NCBI GenBank assembly: GCA_003230795.1 | Contig: QIGM01000463.1 | Location: 1 to 5,412 of the forward strand | Source: a bacterium | Lineage (GTDB): Bacteria > Bdellovibrionota_C > UBA2361 > SZUA-149 | Direction of reading: 5' to 3' | DNA length: 5,412 bases | In this document: positions 1 through 5,412 of the stretch, in pieces | How positions within the stretch are numbered: the stretch's first letter is position 1 | Layout of the letters: each line of letters opens with the position of its first letter | Position numbers and translations under genes: made by a program | The notes under the pieces: generated by a model | What the model saw: only the letters and a program-made list of their open reading frames with translations | Databases searched by the model: none | What the model was told of the DNA's origin: nothing

Positions 1-44
1 ATTTATTGAGCTTATACTAAAGTGTGTAAATACGGAGAAAGAGC

Positions 45-560
45 GTGTCAGAGAACAAACAGGTGAGTTCATCGTCTAATAAAGAAGAGACCGAAAGCTT
101 TACCCCACCAGCTCGTAGCTTAACGCTCGAATTCTGGGTGGGCTTGTTCGCTATCGCCGGTGTGCTCTGTTTTTTTTATCTCGCAGTGAACCTTGGCGGC
201 TTAAAGCTATCCGATTCGGGATACTACTCAGTGAGCGCGATGTTCACGAATGTCGCAGGACTTAAAGTTGGTGCGCCAGTCGAAATAGCAGGAGTGGAGA
301 TTGGTGAAGTGTCCAATGTGGAACTCAATTCGACAGAGGCGAAGCTTACCCTTCAAGTGCGTGACGGAATTGAGCTTCGAGATGATGACATCGCCCAAAT
401 CCGCACTAAGGGAATCATCGGAGATAAGTATGTGAAAATTTCTCCGGGTGGTTCAGATCTTATCCTGGAGAGCGGTGATGAGATCGCCGACACTGAATCT
501 GCGGTAGAGTTTGAAGATGTAATCGGAAAATTTATTCATTCGATGGATTCCGACGAATAG
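45..560 (+). CDS. mlaD: MlaD-type MCE domain protein, inner-membrane anchored phospholipid transport subunit
   Basis: This protein would be the substrate-binding MCE subunit of an Mla ABC transporter. It is anchored in the inner membrane and faces the periplasm, where it exchanges phospholipid with MlaC. The 171-residue product (E. coli MlaD is about 183) has a hydrophilic Ser/Glu-rich N-terminal tail of about 25 residues, one membrane helix at about 29-50, and an MCE domain at about 60-135. Family hallmarks visible there are FTNVAGLKVGAPVEIAGV (67-84), IGEV (86-89) and TKGIIGDKYVKISPGG (121-136). The C-terminal FEDVIGKFIHS resembles the helix that builds the hydrophobic channel in the MlaD hexamer. 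It starts at GTG; GGAG at 34-37 is well placed, with 7 bases between. mlaC follows 65 bp downstream, so the two are probably co-transcribed with permease and ATPase genes left of the window. The assignment is firm at family level; the mla name rests on the single short MCE domain plus the adjacent mlaC. Confidence 0.93.
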   Translation: MSENKQVSSSSNKEETESFTPPARSLTLEFWVGLFAIAGVLCFFYLAVNLGGLKLSDSGYYSVSAMFTNVAGLKVGAPVEIAGVEIGEVSNVELNSTEAKLTLQVRDGIELRDDDIAQIRTKGIIGDKYVKISPGGSDLILESGDEIADTESAVEFEDVIGKFIHSMDSDE

Positions 561-625
561 GACTCTCAGGTAATTCTCTCAGGGAATCTAAGTCTAGTGT
601 GTAATATAAAGGAGAAGATATTCTA

Positions 626-1276
626 ATGAGTTTCCTTAAAGACAATCTAGCTGGCCGTGGATGGGCTGGCCGTGGATGGGCTGGCCGTGGATGGGCAAAT
701 GCCATCATCCTTAGTGTGGTGTGCGTATTTATTGGCATCGCGCCTCAGGCTTTTGCCGCGGAAACGCCTGCTGGTAAACTAGTCGAGCTAGCTGTAGAGA
801 AAGTAAGAACAACGGTAAAGACCTCCGAGGGTAACGTCTCGGACGTTGAGCTTGATTCGAAGCTTCGAAAAATTATCGCTCCGATATTCGATTTCCGTGA
901 GATGTCACGCCGAAGTCTAGGAGCGAACTGGAAGAAAGCAAGTGCTGATCAGCAGAACGAGTTTGTTGAACTCTTTAGTAACTTACTTGCCAAGAATTAC
1001 CTGAAGAAGATTCGAGAAAATGCTGCAGATAGTAGTCTTGAATTTGCGGGGGAGAAAACAAAAGGCAAGCGTGCGCTAGTAAAGACTACAGTTCTTTACG
1101 CTGGCGAAACTGCAAGTATCGATTATCGTATGCGTGAGAAAAATGGCGCTTGGAAAGTCTATGACGTCATCGTTGAGAACATCGGACTAGTGAGTAACTA
1201 CCGCAGTGAGTTCGCAGGGATCGTGAAAAAAGACGGCGTTGATGGACTCATCGAGAAACTCAAAGCGAAGAAGTAG
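626..1276 (+). CDS. mlaC: MlaC-type periplasmic phospholipid-binding protein (Tgt2/MlaC family), with N-terminal AGRGW tandem repeat
   Basis: MlaC is the soluble periplasmic shuttle carrying phospholipids between the outer-membrane MlaA complex and the inner-membrane MlaFEDB complex. The 216-residue precursor has a normal length for the family. Family features include FDFREMSRRSLGANWKKAS (88-106), EFVELFSNLLAKNYLKKI (112-129) and, near the C-terminus, WKVYDVIVENIGLVSNYRSE (176-195) followed by DGLIEKLK. A signal peptide is visible: hydrophobic core about 24-40, then APQAFA with an AxA-type site predicted after Ala44. Unusually, residues 9-23 are three exact AGRGW copies, which stretch the basic n-region to over 20 residues. 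The ATG at 626 has AAGGAGA at 609-615, about 10 bases upstream, and is the only good start that keeps the signal peptide. A possible intrinsic terminator follows the stop. I see no mlaB or mlaA in the window. Confidence 0.92.
   Translation: MSFLKDNLAGRGWAGRGWAGRGWANAIILSVVCVFIGIAPQAFAAETPAGKLVELAVEKVRTTVKTSEGNVSDVELDSKLRKIIAPIFDFREMSRRSLGANWKKASADQQNEFVELFSNLLAKNYLKKIRENAADSSLEFAGEKTKGKRALVKTTVLYAGETASIDYRMREKNGAWKVYDVIVENIGLVSNYRSEFAGIVKKDGVDGLIEKLKAKK
650..694 (+). repeat. 15-bp perfect tandem repeat, three copies, inside mlaC
   Basis: The unit GCTGGCCGTGGATGG occurs at 650-664, 665-679 and 680-694 without a mismatch, then breaks off after GC at 695-696. It is in frame and encodes Ala-Gly-Arg-Gly-Trp three times. 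Because the unit is a multiple of three, gain or loss of copies by slippage would keep mlaC in frame while changing the length and charge of the segment before the signal-peptide core. Confidence 0.97.
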
Positions 1277-1286
1277 CGTGCGTGAA

Positions 1287-1317
1287 CGGTAGCTGGAGGC
1301 AGCTACCGATTGTCTTT
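1287..1317 (+). terminator. Probable intrinsic terminator or attenuator after mlaC
   Basis: CGGTAGCTG (1287-1295) and CAGCTACCG (1300-1308) form a perfect 9-bp stem closing a GAGG tetraloop. It is followed by ATTGTCTTT, a T-rich but interrupted tail (1309-1317). It begins 11 bases after the mlaC stop, which suits the end of an mla operon. The tail is weaker than a classic U-run, and the next gene starts within 30 bases on the same strand, so partial termination or attenuation is as likely as a full stop. The stem would also overlap the first codons of the methyltransferase if that gene began at GTG 1282. Confidence 0.6.
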
Positions 1318-1335
1318 ATCAGCAAGTCGAAAGCT

Positions 1336-2118
1336 ATGTCCATTGGTGAACGCTTACTTCTCCTCCTATCGCGTTCGCCCGAAGACACCGCGGGCAAAGA
1401 GCAAAACAACAAGCCAGAAGGCGGGCATAACGCTGCCCTCGAAATACTCAATCGAGTATTTCCCGAATTTTCATCTATTGTTTCTAGAAAGCGCGTAGTC
1501 GATTTTGGATGCGGAGTTGGTGACCAAGGCCTTGCCCTGGTTGAAGAGTTTGACTGCTTCGTGCTCGGTATTGATACGAACACAAAGACGCTTGGACGAG
1601 CCGTAGAGAACGCAAAGCAGCGCTCGATCTCTCAAGAGAAAGTCGAGTTCGTTGAGCGCGCGGAGGATAAGCATCGTGGGGCCTTTGATGTTGTTATCTC
1701 CCAGAATAGCTTTGAACACTTTCCTGATCCTGGCTTTATTCTTGATGAGATGAAGTCACTTCTAAACGAGAATGGCGTTATCTTACTTACCTTCGGACCA
1801 CCGTGGTTTGCGCCTTACGGTAGTCATATGCAGTTTTTCTGCAGAGTGCCGTGGCTAAACTTGCTCTTCTCGGAAGAGGCAGTGATGTCGGCGCGAAGTC
1901 GTTATCGAAGTGATGGAGCGAAGCGGTACGAGGACGTAGAGTCTGGGCTTAATCGTATGACGATTCAGAAGTTTGAGACTCTTATTGCGGCTTGTGGGTT
2001 GGAGGTGGTGAATGAGAGGTATGAGTGTGTGAAAGGGTTGCAGTTTCTGAGGAGTATTCCAGTGCTGCGAGAGTTGTTTATTAATCATGTAAGCGTTGTT
2101 CTTTGTTTGCCTCGGTAG
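1336..2118 (+). CDS. Class I SAM-dependent methyltransferase, substrate unknown
   Basis: This is a Rossmann-fold methyltransferase of 260 residues from ATG 1336. Motif I is VVDFGCGVGDQG (54-65), the glycine-rich AdoMet-binding loop. Asp80 in the sequence LGID is in the position that usually contacts the ribose hydroxyls, and FDVVISQNSFEHFPDP (117-132) matches the motif IV/post-motif region of Methyltransf_11/23 proteins. The segment GPPWFAPYGSHM (154-165) followed by VPWLNLLFSEEAV recalls methyltransferases found in glycan or lipid biosynthesis clusters, from memory. The substrate cannot be read from the sequence. A GTG at 1282 would add 18 residues, but those codons coincide with the strong hairpin at 1287-1308, and MSIGERLL looks like a natural N-terminus, so I prefer 1336. 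Neither start has a convincing ribosome binding site. The gene follows mlaC on the same strand and converges on fic. Confidence 0.85.
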   Translation: MSIGERLLLLLSRSPEDTAGKEQNNKPEGGHNAALEILNRVFPEFSSIVSRKRVVDFGCGVGDQGLALVEEFDCFVLGIDTNTKTLGRAVENAKQRSISQEKVEFVERAEDKHRGAFDVVISQNSFEHFPDPGFILDEMKSLLNENGVILLTFGPPWFAPYGSHMQFFCRVPWLNLLFSEEAVMSARSRYRSDGAKRYEDVESGLNRMTIQKFETLIAACGLEVVNERYECVKGLQFLRSIPVLRELFINHVSVVLCLPR

Positions 2119-2163
2119 GATCTGAAGAAGCAAGGTCTGGATTTTTGCGAATGGGTCGCTACA

Positions 2164-2191
2164 AAAGGAACAGCTCCATCTGCTCCCCTTT
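2164..2191. terminator. Probable bidirectional terminator between methyltransferase and fic genes
   Basis: AAAGG (2164-2168) pairs with CCTTT (2187-2191), and AACAG (2169-2173) pairs with CTGCT (2180-2184) with one imperfect pair. The loop is 6 bases and there is a 2-base bulge. On the minus strand the imperfect pair is a G-U wobble and the stem runs into CCUUUUGU, right after the fic stop. On the plus strand the structure ends in CCUUUAU, 45 bases after the methyltransferase stop. The position between convergent genes supports use in both directions, with the better fit for fic. Confidence 0.55.
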
Positions 2192-2199
2192 ATGAACCA

Positions 2200-3291
2200 C
2201 TAATCTAACTTTACTTCTCCGCTGAGAGCTTCTATTAGTCGAATATTTAGATACACCACCTTTCTGTTGAAACGCTTTTTCGATCTGACCAACAGTCCGG
2301 CTTTCTCAAGCTTTTTAAGATAGGTATGGGCAGTTGAAAGACTTCCGACTGCTCCAAGCTCAACCAAGCGGTTTGCAAATACTAGTGGACTTACGAAGAT
2401 TGCATTGACCAAATCTTGTGAATAAATAGATGAATCGAGTGAGCGAATCAGATGTTTTAATTCCATCATTGCGATGCGAACGTTATTCGCCCGTAATGTT
2501 GATTCAAGTGAAGCCTTGCGAACTAGAGTTACGAACCAATTAAGGTACGGGCCAAAATCTCCGGTTTCGCGCGTATGTTGTAAAAGAGCGTAATAGTCGG
2601 CTTTAGTCTTAAGAATCTCACCAGAAATAAATAGCACGGGTGCTTTGAGTAGCGATTGTTCAACTAAATATAGTACGACCAGAATTCTACCTGTTCTTCC
2701 GTTTCCATCCGTAAACGGGTGAATAGACTCAAACTGATAGTGCGCGATTGCTGCTTTGATTATCGGGTGCAGTGAATCGTCGGCATTCATCCATCCGAAT
2801 AGATTATCCAGTAAGTCGCGGATTAAGATTTCACCATCAGGCGGAGTGTAAACAATTTCACCCGTGGAAGGTCGTCGTAAAGTGGTGCCTGGAACTTTCC
2901 TCACGAACATTGGTTTATCTTTAATTATTGAACAGATTTCTTCAGTAAGAGAAGTGCACAAGGGACGTTTTTCGTGCCAACCGAAGTGGATAGCGTCCGC
3001 GTACCGATGTACTTCCTTCGTCATTGAGTCTGTGAAGTTACCTGACAAGTCGGAGCTGAAGAGCTTTTCATCCGTAGTTACAATCTGTTCAATCTCAGAG
3101 GAGGCTTTGGCTTCCAGCAAGATAACGCTCCGGTACAAAGCTGTTTGATTAGGAAGGTTCTCAGCGGTTACCGAGAGTTTCATTAAAGACGCCGCTGCAT
3201 CAACTAGCGACCGTAGCAGCTCCATAGACTCTAGTGATTGAGTGGGGGGTAATAAGGGGAGTCCGTAATATGGTTTTGTCGGATCGAACAT
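2200..3291 (-). CDS. Fic/Fido-domain protein (predicted protein AMPylase) with C-terminal winged helix
   Basis: Fic proteins transfer AMP or related groups from nucleotides onto hydroxyl side chains of target proteins. The 363-residue product starts with FDPTKPYYGLPLLPP, a common Fic_N beginning, which favours ATG 3291 over the GTG at 3300. The catalytic motif HPFTDGNGRTGR (191-202) is intact, including His191, the acidic Asp195 and both arginines. Upstream, SSEIEQ (64-69) matches the inhibitory-helix pattern (S/T)xxxE(G/N) except that Gln69 replaces Gly/Asn. This makes it a class II Fic, whose own N-terminal helix restrains the active site. The C-terminal part (about 292-355) contains SLSTAHTYLKKLEKAGLLVR and a basic beta-wing-like segment, typical of the winged helix on many Fic proteins. 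No antitoxin gene sits beside it, consistent with intramolecular inhibition. The target is unknown. Expression is probably from the extended -10 promoter at 3335-3343. No clear Shine-Dalgarno precedes either start. Confidence 0.93.
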   Translation of the reverse strand: MFDPTKPYYGLPLLPPTQSLESMELLRSLVDAAASLMKLSVTAENLPNQTALYRSVILLEAKASSEIEQIVTTDEKLFSSDLSGNFTDSMTKEVHRYADAIHFGWHEKRPLCTSLTEEICSIIKDKPMFVRKVPGTTLRRPSTGEIVYTPPDGEILIRDLLDNLFGWMNADDSLHPIIKAAIAHYQFESIHPFTDGNGRTGRILVVLYLVEQSLLKAPVLFISGEILKTKADYYALLQHTRETGDFGPYLNWFVTLVRKASLESTLRANNVRIAMMELKHLIRSLDSSIYSQDLVNAIFVSPLVFANRLVELGAVGSLSTAHTYLKKLEKAGLLVRSKKRFNRKVVYLNIRLIEALSGEVKLD

Positions 3292-3334
3292 AGAAAACAC
3301 TTTAATTTTAGCTAGTTATGAGTGATTTTCCGAG

Positions 3335-3343
3335 ATTATAGCA
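3335..3343 (-). promoter_or_regulatory. Extended -10 promoter of the fic gene
   Basis: Read on the minus strand the sequence is TGCTATAAT, a consensus extended -10 element (TGnTATAAT). The expected start of transcription near 3328 would give a leader of about 37 bases to ATG 3291. No hexamer 15-20 bases upstream resembles TTGACA (the 17-bp position reads CAACGG), so the extended -10 would carry most of the sigma contact. The element abuts and partly enters the palindrome at 3342-3419. CGGAAAAT occurs on both sides of the hexamer, at 3343-3350 and 3325-3332, 18 bp apart on the same strand. Confidence 0.65.
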
Positions 3344-3420
3344 TTTTCCGCAAGTTCCCGTTGGAAGTTTCGGAAAGCGCCATTTTTTAGGAAGTTCGAA
3401 CGGGAACTTGTGGAAAATGT
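3341..3420. repeat. 80-bp imperfect palindrome with 21-bp arms upstream of fic
   Basis: The arms 3342-3362 and 3399-3419 are reverse complements with a single mismatch (G3350 against T3411). Pairing continues inward with interruptions: 3364-3366 with 3395-3397, 3368-3369 with 3392-3393, C3371 with G3390, and 3374-3376 with 3385-3387, leaving a small loop. The right half contains the perfect 8-bp palindrome GTTCGAAC (3394-3401), and the left half contains TTCC-CGTT-GGAA (3355-3366). No target-site duplication is visible at the ends. It could be an operator for fic, a structured RNA at the end of the hemW transcript, or a small mobile palindrome. Confidence 0.85.
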
Positions 3421-3448
3421 GACAGTCTCACTTCTCAAGATACGGTTT

Positions 3449-4678
3449 CTAGAGACTTGAAGCTTTGGCGAATTCAGCGAGTACGTAATCTGCAAAGATA
3501 AATCCTTGTGACGTAAGTCTGAGCAATGCTTGGTCGTTCTCTATTAGTCCTTCTAGTTTTAATTTTTTGATGGCATCGAAATAAGTCGTCTCGAACGAGC
3601 GGTTGAACAATTCTAGATACTCTTTCGTGCTAATACCGCTACTCATTCGCAGACGCGTGAAGAAAAATTCCAGTTCTGACTGGGATAGGTCTATCGACTC
3701 TTTTCTCTGAGATGCATCTCCCTGCTTACTTGCACGCTCAATGTAGTGTTCGGGCTTGGGAATGTTGGACCACCGATGCCCTACTTCTTGATTCGGCGCG
3801 CTTGTGCTTGCGGCAAGATAGGAATGAGCCCCCGCGCCGAGACCGAGGTAGTCTACTCCTTGCCAGTAGGCGAGGTTGTGTCGGCATTGAGCATTGGCTT
3901 TTGCGAAGTTTGAGATTTCGTAGCGTTTGTAAGTTGCTTTTTGAAGACATTCTGCTGTTAGTAGCTGTAGCTCTGCTTGGAGTGATTCTTCGGCGAGAGG
4001 TAAGGTTCCTTTTTTAGCTCGTCTGCCAAATTCCGTTCCAGATTCAATCGTGAGGCCGTAGGCGGAGATGTGGAGCGGGTTTAAATCTATTGCTTTAGAC
4101 AAGTCATGAAACCATTCCTCTACGGTCTCATCTGCGACGCCAAAAATTAAATCTAGGTTGAAGTTTTCAAAGCCGGCTGCTCGTACGTTTTGGACGGCGC
4201 GTTCGGCGTCTTCGGCGGAGTGGAGCCTTCCGAGAAATTTTAGCTTCTGTGTGCGGAAGCTTTGAACTCCCATGCTTATTCGATTTACTCCCGCGGTTCG
4301 GAAACCTTTTAAGGAATCAAGCCCGAGTTGTTCTTGTATGGTTCCTGGGTTTGCTTCTAGCGTGGTTTCGATTTCCGGCATGAAGCCAAACTTAGACTGA
4401 AGAAAATCTAAAATGCGTGCAATTGAACTTGGTTTAAAGAGTGAAGGTGTGCCGCCGCCGAAGAATATCGTCGAAATTGAACGATCTTGCCATTCTTCTT
4501 CGTTTGCTCGGAATGTTATCTCGCTAAGTAGGGCGTCGATGTATTCGGCTTCGGGCATTTCTTGCTGCCCGCTTTGGGTGCTAATCGCATAAGAGTTGAA
4601 ATCGCAGTAGGGACACTTGGTGACGCAGTACGGGATATGAACGTAGACAGATATCGGGTTGTCTGCGCGGGAGCTCAT
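3449..4678 (-). CDS. hemW: HemW, radical-SAM heme chaperone (coproporphyrinogen oxidase-like)
   Basis: HemW is a cytosolic radical-SAM protein that binds heme and is thought to deliver it to respiratory enzymes. It is often mis-annotated as oxygen-independent coproporphyrinogen III oxidase. The 409-residue product begins with YVHIPYCVTKCPYCDFNSY, giving the CxxxCxxC cluster ligands Cys18, Cys22 and Cys25. The position after the third cysteine motif is Phe27, where true HemN has a fourth cysteine; this distinguishes HemW. FFGGGTPSLF (72-81) is the AdoMet-contacting GGGTPS motif. YEISNFAKANAQCRHNLAYW (253-272) and YLGLGAGAHSY (277-287) are strongly conserved in HemW. The C-terminal part (about 335-405) is the HemN_C domain. 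Length is typical or slightly long. ATG 4678 lies four bases after the ygfZ stop. The GAGG overlapping that stop is too close to be a normal ribosome binding site, so translation is probably coupled to ygfZ. Confidence 0.94.
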   Translation of the reverse strand: MSSRADNPISVYVHIPYCVTKCPYCDFNSYAISTQSGQQEMPEAEYIDALLSEITFRANEEEWQDRSISTIFFGGGTPSLFKPSSIARILDFLQSKFGFMPEIETTLEANPGTIQEQLGLDSLKGFRTAGVNRISMGVQSFRTQKLKFLGRLHSAEDAERAVQNVRAAGFENFNLDLIFGVADETVEEWFHDLSKAIDLNPLHISAYGLTIESGTEFGRRAKKGTLPLAEESLQAELQLLTAECLQKATYKRYEISNFAKANAQCRHNLAYWQGVDYLGLGAGAHSYLAASTSAPNQEVGHRWSNIPKPEHYIERASKQGDASQRKESIDLSQSELEFFFTRLRMSSGISTKEYLELFNRSFETTYFDAIKKLKLEGLIENDQALLRLTSQGFIFADYVLAEFAKASSL

Positions 4679-4682
4679 CGCC

Positions 4683-5412
4683 TCACTGCGACAAGGAAAC
4701 GCGCTGCACGTTTTGATCGCGCACTAGGAATTCATTGCTGTCCAGAAACTTCGCTTTAATAAATCCAAGTGCGATGTAGTCTCCGTTAGAGGGGAGCTGA
4801 CTTACGCTGGTGATGGATCCACATTCCTTGCCCGATTCTTGCTCAACGATTGCATCACCGACCTGAAGGGGATTCTCTGACGCGCTGGTGAGCTTTACGA
4901 GTTCCTTATTCGGACGGCCACGAGCTATCGACATTTCTACGACTTCTTGTCCAGCGTAACAGCCTTTAGAAAACGAGACGAGACTCTTATACGCAATTTC
5001 TGTGGCAGAAGTTTTCTCGTTAATTTCAGACCCGACGGAAGCGATGCCGGCGTCTATCTTGAACATAGCCCAAGTGCTGTCGCTAATCTCTTCGGCTGCC
5101 GAGACAGCACCATGAGCTAGCACCGCTTCGCGAAGAGCAGTCTCGATAGTCGCTGGGTAGAGGAGATCAAACCCCTCGCTCTGTCCGCGCCGGGCTTGGA
5201 TACATTGGACCTTGCTTTCGTCGAAATCGAAATCAACATGGGAGTTCAGTTCTTCAGGTAACTGGCCGCATCCTAAGGATGTAACTATCTCTCCGGCTTT
5301 CGGTCCGTGGAGGCTGAAGAGTTTGTGATCGCGCAGTTCAGTAACGCTTAATTGGTCGGCTACTTTAAATTGCAGCAGCGCTCGGAGGAACTCTTCAGAG
5401 GCATTATCTTCT
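4683..5412 (-). CDS. ygfZ: YgfZ/GcvT-like folate-binding protein, 5' end outside the window
   Basis: YgfZ is a tetrahydrofolate-binding relative of the glycine-cleavage T protein. It supports the activity of Fe-S enzymes, including the tRNA methylthiotransferase MiaB. The reading frame is open from the right edge (first full codon 5411-5409) to TGA at 4683, giving 242 residues without a start. E. coli YgfZ is about 326, so roughly the first quarter is missing. The visible part has LFSLHGPKAGEIV (GcvT-like fold), GQSEGFDLLYP, and the diagnostic motif KGCYAGQEVVE, whose cysteine codon is at 4961-4959. RGRPNKELVKL and a C-terminal barrel follow. KGCYxGQE separates it from true GcvT. The GTG at 5123 inside the frame is not the start, because the conserved domain extends well upstream. 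It is the first visible gene of an operon with hemW. Confidence 0.9.
   Translation of the reverse strand, partial: EDNASEEFLRALLQFKVADQLSVTELRDHKLFSLHGPKAGEIVTSLGCGQLPEELNSHVDFDFDESKVQCIQARRGQSEGFDLLYPATIETALREAVLAHGAVSAAEEISDSTWAMFKIDAGIASVGSEINEKTSATEIAYKSLVSFSKGCYAGQEVVEMSIARGRPNKELVKLTSASENPLQVGDAIVEQESGKECGSITSVSQLPSNGDYIALGFIKAKFLDSNEFLVRDQNVQRVSLSQ

Noticed and set aside
13..18. TATACT as a possible -10 element for mlaD
   Set aside because: Its -35 region would lie outside the window, and mlaD is expected to be inside an operon, so the hexamer alone is not enough.
3..20. Possible last codons of an upstream gene (frame ending LLSLY then TAA)
   Set aside because: Six codons cannot be assigned to a gene; position and strand would suit an mla permease or ATPase, but nothing in the residues shows it.
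563..583. CTCTCAGG repeated at 563-570 and 576-583 between mlaD and mlaC
   Set aside because: Two short copies without dyad symmetry or promoter context; could be chance.
532..738. Minus-strand open frame with an AHPRP repeat
   Set aside because: It is the antisense shadow of the tandem repeat in mlaC and overlaps the mlaD end; it has no family resemblance.
1978..2060. C-poor, G/T-rich stretch near the 3' end of the methyltransferase gene
   Set aside because: The reading frame continues normally through it with plausible protein sequence; short compositional skew without other signals.
3338..3383. Fifteen-codon minus-strand frame MALSETSNGNLRKML ending in the fic -10 region
   Set aside because: It lies wholly within the palindrome, has no ribosome binding site, and its stop is made by the TATAAT hexamer; most likely chance.
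3424..3457. AGTCTC/GAGACT inverted repeat around the hemW stop as a terminator
   Set aside because: Only 6 bp with a 22-base loop and no following T-run on the minus strand.
3712..4017. Plus-strand open frame antisense to hemW
   Set aside because: The opposite strand encodes conserved HemW motifs throughout; the plus-strand product is Arg/Leu-rich with no recognisable domain.

Overview
The window comes from a diderm (Gram-negative) bacterium of medium GC. It carries components of the Mla/MCE pathway, which moves phospholipids between the inner and outer membranes, and proteobacterial-type HemW and YgfZ proteins. The MlaC sequence resembles deltaproteobacterial homologues as far as I recall them, but I would not assign a phylum from this window alone.

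Left part, plus strand (1-2118): mlaD (inner-membrane MCE protein) and mlaC (periplasmic lipid carrier) form the end of an mla operon whose permease and ATPase genes would lie off the left edge. The mlaC gene carries three perfect in-frame copies of a 15-bp repeat just before the hydrophobic core of its signal peptide. A 9-bp GC-rich hairpin followed by a T-rich stretch begins 11 bases after the mlaC stop. Beyond it lies a class I SAM-dependent methyltransferase gene on the same strand.

Middle, minus strand (2164-3420): the methyltransferase converges on a fic gene encoding a Fido-domain protein with an intact catalytic motif, a recognisable inhibitory helix and a C-terminal winged-helix region. 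The two genes face each other across an 81-bp gap holding a hairpin flanked by A and T runs, probably a shared bidirectional terminator. Upstream of fic is a perfect extended -10 promoter (TGCTATAAT). Its TG dinucleotide lies inside a roughly 80-bp imperfect palindrome with nearly perfect 21-bp arms. This promoter-palindrome-Fic unit is the most unusual part of the window.

Right part, minus strand (3449-5412): ygfZ (folate-binding protein with the KGCYxGQE motif, 5' end cut by the window edge) is followed four bases later by hemW (radical-SAM heme chaperone). The spacing implies one translationally coupled operon, linking a protein that helps maintain Fe-S enzymes to a 4Fe-4S radical-SAM protein of heme metabolism.

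There is no gene-free stretch longer than 300 bases. The largest is 3301-3448, which holds the fic promoter and palindrome. I saw no tRNA, rRNA, CRISPR array, transposase or attachment site.
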